A stretch of DNA of 64,000 nt from Sphaerolaimus hirsutus (Eukaryota > Nematoda > Chromadorea > Monhysterida > Sphaerolaimidae), in assembly GCA_964036195.1 (NCBI GenBank), contig OZ038452.1:3162001-3226000 (forward strand), in the 5' to 3' direction. Below are positions 51,801 to 60,800 of this stretch, one piece after another; position 1 is the stretch's first letter, and each line of letters starts with the position of its first letter. The notes under the pieces were generated by a model, which had not been told where the DNA came from, ran no database searches, and saw only the letters and a program-made list of their open reading frames with translations. The position numbers and the translations under genes are program-made.

Positions 51801-54800
51801 ATTCATTTTATTACAGCTAGGTAGCTAGATAGATAGCTAGGTACACAGCTAAAAATCTTTAACATGTGCCTATTGAAAAATGAAGTGAAAGAACCAATTT
51901 TTTTGCAGCAGCGCCAAAAATCATATGAATAGTGTAGATTTTCTATAAATAATACAACTGCCTAAAAGTTTAATGCCGCGGCCATTTCCACACCTTGTCA
52001 GCTATGCATTGATAAGAACAAGACATGTTTTCATTTATAAGAACAGTCTCTTTTCCTATACTCTGTGTACCGCAAGGTATGCGTCCAAAATTACTTATGC
52101 CTTTGTCGATAAGGATACTTATGTATGCATGTTCATAAAAAGAAAAATATTTTTAAAAGGAAAGGCCGAGTCGCGTACAAGCGACGAATGTTTTTTAAAC
52201 AAACGTTTTTCTTTCCTTTTCGTTTTGAACAATATTTATTTTATAAACGATGATGTCATGATGAGTGTTTCCTTCAGAAAAACGCATAGCACGCGATCCG
52301 CGGAGTATCCTATATCAGCTACAACTCCACCCATCACTTGTCCACCCACTTGACAAACGACAACGCGTGAAATGGCACTTGACACTGACTGTGAGCGAAA
52401 TGCACAAATGCATAGCTACCCAGCCTCTACTGGACTTGGCGGCGCACCGACCTGCGGTGTTGCTGGCGGCGAAGAGCTGCGGCTGCCTGTCGGCGTCGAC
52501 GAGCTTGTCGCACCTGTGCGCCTGCGCCTCGATCGTGTTCAACAGCAACAGCACCACGTTGCGCACCACGTCGTCCAGCGGCTCCTTGTTGAAGTTGTAC
52601 TGCGGTGGGGGTGGGCGATTGATTGGGGTTGGGGGTAAAGGGGTGGGCGATTGATTGGGGTTGGGGGTAGGGGGGTGGGCGATTGATTATGGTTAGGGCT
52701 AGGGTCGGGGGACGGTTGTAATTGGTAGAATACAAGGTTGTTATTATTTGGGTAAACTTTGTTTGCGATCTTTGAGTAATAGTTTATCTTTGAGTACTTC
52801 TGTTAAGTATTTAATTCTTTGATATACATATAAATAATATGTCAAAAATTCAGCAGCACTGCACGGAGCAAATTTTTACCGTTGGCAGTGTGCCAACGAT
52901 AGCTAACATTCAGATCTTTTCTGAAGTAAACTGGTGGCAAATTTAAATGGAAAATTCATAAAAATATGTATAAAAATATGTGTAAATCCCACATGCAAGC
53001 TGTCAGGCTGTCATCTTGTGTCATCCCAAGTATTTACTATATATACTCAAATCGCACCTTATACAGGAGCAGGAGTAGAATCCACAGACACTGGTGCCTG
53101 GCGACCGGAGTCATCGCAGCGAGTGAGTAGTTGAGCGGCTGGTTGTCGCTGGCGAACCGCTGCGGCGACGGCAAGTACTGCAGCAGCTGCAGCGCCACCG
53201 GCATCAGGTAGTTGCCCATCTGCAGGTTCCTGTCCAGCACGGCCGGCAGCCCCATCTGGGCAGTGCCACACCCTGCAAACGACCCTGGCAAGTGTACAAG
53301 GCCCTGCAAAGTGTAACACATCCTGTAAAGTGTCAATGTATTCAAATCTTATTGTATCTATCAAAAGCTTCTTTTTTGTATAAAAATCTTACATGAGATT
53401 ACATGTAACACATTACACATGACACATGACACTTTACAGGGTCTTTTATATGATACATGACATTTTACAGGGCCTTCAAATGGCGAGGACTCTGTGCGCA
53501 TGTAAACTCGGTACCCATGTAGACCCAGTGCCCATCTAACGCTAACCCAGTGCCCTAGTGTTGCAAAAACTGATGTTGCAAAAACTAGTGCTGGGAAGTT
53601 AAAAGTATAAAAAAAAGAAGTGGGAAGTGAAAAGGCAAGTAAAAAGTCAAAAAACTTTTTTAACGTTTCCTTGTCGTTTGCCATTTTATTTGGTCAGTTA
53701 ATTTTTTACTCATTTTGTTAACTCAATATCAGAACACTTCTCGTATTGACGTTTTACTTTACATTTTAGAAGTATAAATACGTTTTAGATACTTTAAATC
53801 TGGAAAAGTTATTTATCTTTACGTTTAGGTACATTTTCCAAAATACCAGTATTTAACAGCACTGCATTGTACTGGTACATGGGTATGGTGTACATGTAGA
53901 CCCCATGCATATAAACCCGGTGCGCATGTACGGTTGAACAAGATGCGCACCGGGTAGAAATACATGGGCACCGAGCCTACGTTTACATGCGCACCGGCAC
54001 AGACCCCTTTTAAATGACACCTGACATTTCACAGAGTCCTTTCCACCTTACAGGGTCTGTTACAGGGTCTGGGACTGGCACCAGGTAGGCGTTGACGGCG
54101 GGCGCGGCGCGCAGCTTGTGCGGCGGGATGGTGAAGCAGCTCTCGCTGTTGCTGTAGCCGAGCAGCACGTTCAAGTGCCGGAACACCGTGTTCTGTTTCT
54201 TGGCCGCAGCCTTCTCGTCCGCTGATACTAGGACCGTGGTCTGCAGATGAAGGGGACACATTGGGTAGAAACGTTTAAATCTTCAAACAGACAAACTTAA
54301 AAAAACATATTTTTCAAAACTGGGGTATTTCGAGGGGGGCTTATTCGAGGGGGGTTATTATTTTGTCAGAATTTTTCGTGAAATTAGTAGTAAACAATAT
54401 GTTCAAACATGCCCAAAACCGGTAATAAATGTGATGAAATAGGACATATTTGTGCATATTAATGTTCATCGCTACTTACACTAGGTATATGTGTAGATGC
54501 GGTGCAAACCTGTAGCAATAAATACATCATGTACTTTGCATGCATGATGTACATCATTTCAGACGGGGTGTATTTCGAGGGGGGTTTTTTTTTTCTCAGC
54601 TAAACCCCTGCTCACCTCTCTTACAACCCTTCAAATATTTTCAAGAGAATCTAAAAAACTCGTGAATGGGGCAACTTTCATGGCCAAGTTGGGTATACAA
54701 TTGTAGGGCAAATCATGCCCTACAAGTGTATACCCAACTTAGCCATGAAAGTTGCCCCATTCACAAGTTTTTAAGTTTCTCTTGAAAAATTTTGAAGGGT

Positions 54801-57800
54801 TGTAAGAGAGGTGAGCAGGGGTTTAGAAAACGCCTTGGGGTATTTCGAGGGGGCGGGGTTAATGCAAGGGGGGGGGGGTATTTCGAGGAAATGCTGTAGT
54901 TTATTCTGTACCGCTCGTTTTACCAGTTCCATGACACCTTACATGACTTTTGACCCCCTTTGCATGACTTTTGACCCACTTTGCATGACATTTGACATTT
55001 TATAGGGCATTTACAGTGTCCGGGAGCGCACCCAGTTCCCCCAGCCAACCCACCGGCATGGAGAGGAAACGCATGAACAAGGACACGCTCAGAAAGAGGG
55101 TGTGCTTCTCGCTGGCGTGCGCGTCGATCGCCTTGGACAAGGACAGGCAGAAATTCGACTCGTGGTCAGTGAACTCGCGCAGCCGGCCCAACATGCCCTC
55201 CGCGTCTGAAATCAAAGCATGTCGTTGTTTTTGGTTTGTTTTTGTTGTCTGTTTCAGGAATTAAGTGGATGTTTTCACTTTGGTGTTTGTATTTAGTGTA
55301 TTATTTAGATATTTAGGCATGCATAGTGAGCAATCCCATTCATAAAATACCTAAGAATGCATGTTATCATTATCAATTTTGAGTTGCAAAACTTTTTAAA
55401 TATAATATGTAAAAAAGTGAAATTAACGATAGTACATATTTAGATGTATAGATATGACCAAACATTAACAAATTTGCATTGTTTACTTCTTCCAAATGAG
55501 CCCAGCAGAAGTGCAGGACTAGAAAGAAGTTATTCAAAAAAGGCCTACTTTATATATAAACTTACATATGAAATGCTGCATCATCTTATACACAAAGATG
55601 TTATGATAGCTGTGATGTGAATTTTCTAATCACAAAGGCTTAATCTTTGGTGCTTACACCACATGCTGTTTTGCTGAGAATTTGATTTTAAAAATAACAA
55701 CATTTTCTGAATACCATCACAAAAGCCTATGCATCATTATATGTCAGTGATAATGGAAAAATAAAGTATGGTTGATGGAATGTGGAAAATTACTTCTGTT
55801 GTAATCTGATTTAGTCACTGAAGCTTTCCAAAATTTCTTGAACCATCTAACAATCACTGTTCATGATTTATTGGCAAAAACTAAACAAAAACAACATTCC
55901 ATCAATCAAAACTAGAAAGAATTGCATAGTGCATACCCATAGTGCTTCCACGGTGCGATACGTTTGGTGGAGACGCCTCAGCGCGGCCGCCTGTGTCGAG
56001 GTGCAATTGTGCAGTTTGTTGCGAGAACGGTGGTGAAAATTTGAAATTTGAAAATATCAAGCTAAAATTACATTCCATTGGAAAATGTATGGTGCCAATT
56101 ATTCTGCTGAGCAAAATGCAGCCAGAATCATTCTGCATGGCAGAGAAATTGTGACAAGTCAGATATTTTTGTCACCAAAAGTGTATCAACATCAACCCAT
56201 ATGAGTTTACAATATGAATATTCTAAAATCAACTGTTCTGTCCCCTGATTAATGACTAACAACTTTTTACACTGATTCAATAACAACTAAAGCCAAAATC
56301 GGCCATTACCATGCAAAAAAATTAATCACAGTTGCAAAAACAGACAGAGATTAAAAGCAACATATGAACATGCACACAAACACAAGATACAAACACATAG
56401 CATAAATACCAGAAAAAGAACCTGGAACCCTTCCATAGTTGGCATCCCTGTGCCTGTAAAACGATGAACCCAGATATGCCGTTCTACCAGCAGCGATGCC
56501 CAGAGGTGTTGGCGTGCTGGCAGGGGTAACTGGCACATTGCCAGGTAGGAGGAGCTTGGAAGTTCCCACATTGCACTGTGCCTCCTCCTTCTCTGTGTAC
56601 ACTGACGTGATGGCAGTGTCGCAGGGGGATGCAGAGTCGCTACTATTGATGCGTCCCAGGGTGAACTTGGACACTCTAGCTGTAGGTTCCTGTGCAATCT
56701 GCAAGGTGTGTGGAAGAATGGACCAAAAGTCTCATGTGATTTAACAGATTATTGTTAAGCACATAGCTAAGTCATTTGGATCTGTCAGTCAAGTATTTCT
56801 ACCCACTACACATCTATACCCACTAGTCATGTAGATCTGTCAGTCAAGTATTTATACCCACTACTTATCTATATTTGCTAGTCATGTAGGTATGCCAGTC
56901 AAGTGTTTCTACCACTACACATCTCTATTCGCTAGACATCAATGCCTCTAAATAAGCGGGGAGTAGAGGACTAACAGAGGGGTAAGCACCACATGGGGAG
57001 CAGCACCAAAGACATCTGGCATGGTGAAAGAATTGTTGTTGTGTCTGCAGTGCTTTTATCATTTGCTAAATTTTTGCATAGTGAGTTAATATTAGTGGTG
57101 GAGGGGAACACAGTAAGAGAGAATGCAGCAGTATCGTTGCCCTATCATGCTATCATGTTCAGACACCACTCAAGAACAAAAACAAAAACAATGGCAGAAT
57201 AGTGATGAACTGCTGCAGTGCCATTGCATTCTCACTTACTTCCGCCACAACAACAATGCCTCACCTTGATGTAGTAGTGAGTACACATGCACTGTGGCCC
57301 ATACTATGTATTTATTTTACTAAGCCCCCCACTAGTCATCTACACCCCCTAATTAGGGGCATAGATGACTAGCAGCGAGAACTACATGACTGATGGGTCT
57401 ACATGACAAGCAGGTTTATATAGCCACAGTTACTGGGTTATTTTTACAAGAAAACTGATAAATTGTTGAGTTTGGGTAATTTTTTTAAATTTCACCTATC
57501 ACTATATGGACCATTCTTATGACTTCTGCTATAATACAACTTTTCATCAACTGACTGGTCACTGAACCTATAATTGAAGAAGCAAGCTGAAACAATGCCC
57601 AATGAAACATTATCAGATTATACCTGTGTGGTAGATGCCGGATCTACAGCCACAGTGAATGCCACAGCACATGCGGTGGATGCGGGCGGGGGTGTTTGCG
57701 GTGCCCGGCGCTCCAACAGTGAACCCCAGCTGTTGGTGCTCATTTTGCGACGCATCAGTCGCCAGGCATTCACCACGCGCACCATTGTGACTACTTTGTT

Positions 57801-60800
57801 GATCTTTCTACGACAGGCCACCGCGGCATCGTTGTCCATTGAACAGCTACAATGATTACGTGGGTAATTGCAACTGCAAAGGGGCACTAAACACTGGAAG
57901 CTTTCCGGCAGTAGACAAACACCACAATTTGAATAAAAAATATCAATGAAAATAATATGATGTACACGGAAAATAAATTCTGGTGGTTATCATTTTATGA
58001 TGTACTCATAAATGAGACTGATTTTGTAGCCAAGACTGAGACTGACATTTTATGGGACTAATGCAATGATCAATAGCTGATGTTGAGACTTCAAATGAGA
58101 CTGCTTTGTAGCCGTCTCATTTGAATTTGAGTTCAGCTGAAAGTCTGGATTTCCAGTCCCAATCTTACTCCCAAAATCAATCTAAATCTGGAATCATACT
58201 TTACAAATTCCACAGTAAGCAGGAATTACACAGCTTGCTACAGAGGGTATTTTAAAATAGAATTTTCAATTATTGAGGAACATAGGATAGGGTTCAGAAA
58301 AAAATTATCAAAATACCACAAGTTTGAAATCATTGGTGGGCATTAAAAATGTTATTTACACATTTACAAGTATACAAAAACTAATATGGACATACTAATT
58401 ATTTAGGTTACTAATATATACAATAAAGAAAGCAGAAGACAACAAACCAAAAAAAAATTTAACAGACCGATGCCAACCAAGTTTGTGTGAGGCACCACAC
58501 CTGCTGCATGGGCTGTTGCGACTTCTAGATGTGGCAGTGCTGCCACCCAAAGTTGGCGACTTGCCAGCTGCCTTACCACTGCTGCCATGATGATGGTCTA
58601 CATGGATGAGACAGACACTTTAGGCGGTGTTTACACTCAAAGTCAGTAACGACGTGACCATTTTTTTAAAGTTTCATATTTCACCAAAAAAGTTCTTTAT
58701 TTTTCAAAAAAGGCAGTGAAGTATGCATAGTGTATGAGTATGTATGCATGCCAAGTTTCTGATGATTCGAGTTTGTTGCTCATAAGTTTTAGTTTGAAGA
58801 AAATTTATGTTGTCGCACATCTGTCGCAGCCGTGACCATAGGCGGCGTAAGTGCTTGTGCGCTTGTGAATGTCACAAGCGGAATTTTCGGTGTCACAAGC
58901 AAAAATACCTAGTTTACCTGGTAAAAAGTGTCACAAGGTCAAATTTTGGCCAATGTGATTGTGAATGTCACAAGCACAAATTGGGACCTTGCACCGCCTA
59001 CGGCCGTGACAACACATTTTTCCTTTAAAACGCCTGTAACTTGTGAGTACTGAGCAGCATCCACAAATTATCTGAAAGTTGGCATGCATACATACTCATA
59101 CACTGTGCATACTTCACTGCCTTTTCTTGAAAATAAAGAACTTTTTTGGGGAGATATGAAACTTTAAAAAAATGGTCGCGTCTTCACTGAATTTGTCTGT
59201 AAACACTGCCTTAGTCCAACTGAAAACAGGCTGACATAACACAAATCAGAACAGCAAGCCACAGCAAATCAAAGGAGGACAGGCTGTAGTTTTGATAGAA
59301 ATGTTAACTTTGGATAGCATTTAAAAGTAATGGCAGAATTACAGATCAGGACAGATCCCACACCCGGTTAACATAGGAACAAGGCTCACACAACATTGAG
59401 GATTGATGCACTGCACACGGGAATTTGTCAATATGAATTCAAACATTTATTTGCAAGATCAAACCTAAAAAATCCTATCTAAAAACGTCCAACCTATTTA
59501 AATACATGAAATTGTGCAGTATTTTGGTTTTCTGATCATCATTTTTCTGACTATTTACAATCATTCGTGATACAACCATGCATAACTTAAAAACGTGTGA
59601 ATGCATATTGCCAATTTTCAGTGTGCTGTATGCCACTGAGTCCCAACTATTTAAAGCAACAAATGTCAGTATTTGATATAAAATCAATGGCAAATTGTCA
59701 AGTGAAAGCATTAAAAGAACAAACTGATTAATAAACTGACAAGCAGAAAATGACCAACTTTTACTGGGAAAAATATTGTTTGAATGTTGACAGGGTGTAA
59801 GATTTGTACCTTATGTCATGTTTAATGGTGCTATGCTATGGGTTATTTGGTAATTTTCCATCATTGTGTTTGGGCAGTGGCATAGCCAGGGGGGGCATGG
59901 GGATGGCGCCCCCCCCACCCCCCTTCCCGGGCCAGATAAAAAAGTTGCCGAGAATGGCACTTATCTATTCCGATTCTGTAGGTTGATTGTAAAAATTTTG
60001 CGCGCAAGCGCGCATTTCGTACATCACAATATTATTGTTATGTACATCGAAGGAGTATAAATACCGCTTCAATGCAGTACCAATTTTGATAAATTCACGT
60101 ATTGCTATTTTCTTGTATTGTATGCATTGGCGCCAACGCCAATGCCCATCACGCCATGGCGCAGCGCCTACGGATGGTGCCAGCGCCATTAGTCCATTCC
60201 GCAACTATAGGGGCCAAATTTTAGGGGGGGGGGCGCCCCCCCATTCGTTGGGCTCCGTATACAATCCCTCCACTCAAAAATCATCGCTACGCCACTGGGC
60301 TTGGGTAAACCTGAGGTTTATGCAAATATATGTGCAGAAAACATTATAAATTTGAGAGATAAAAAGTAAATTGTTGTTCCAACTTTGCACTCAGAAGTCA
60401 GAAGCATTTCTCTACTCAATTTTCATTTGTATATTTTTCTTTTGGTTTTGCTTCTAAAATAATTTTCCAATGATAAAAGAGAACCACCTATGCTTGTTAT
60501 AAACGAAAACAAAACAGAAGGCAAGAACACTGCATGAAACAATTTAGCAGCAAAAAGGTATGGTTGCAATATTATTGAAAATTTTAATTGTGCCTGGATA
60601 AAAAACAGGTCCAGGCTCTATTTTGGCCAAACATAAACATTCCTTATTTTCGTTTTTTCGCATGACAATGTATTGCCATAGTGGGTACCAGAATAGAATC
60701 TGATTCATTTCCACAAATTCAGTAAAATTTGGATCTATTTTTCAATTCATGTTTTGATATTCTGCCAACTAAAATTTATTTATCTCTCTTGAGTTTATAT

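Noticed and set aside
52690-52712. Telomere-like GGTTAGGGCTAGGG
   Set aside because: One degenerate stretch at the end of a 32-bp tandem repeat, not an array.
56401-56487. Extension of exon 4 to a donor further downstream
   Set aside because: The frame stays open, but later donors break the phase with exon 5.
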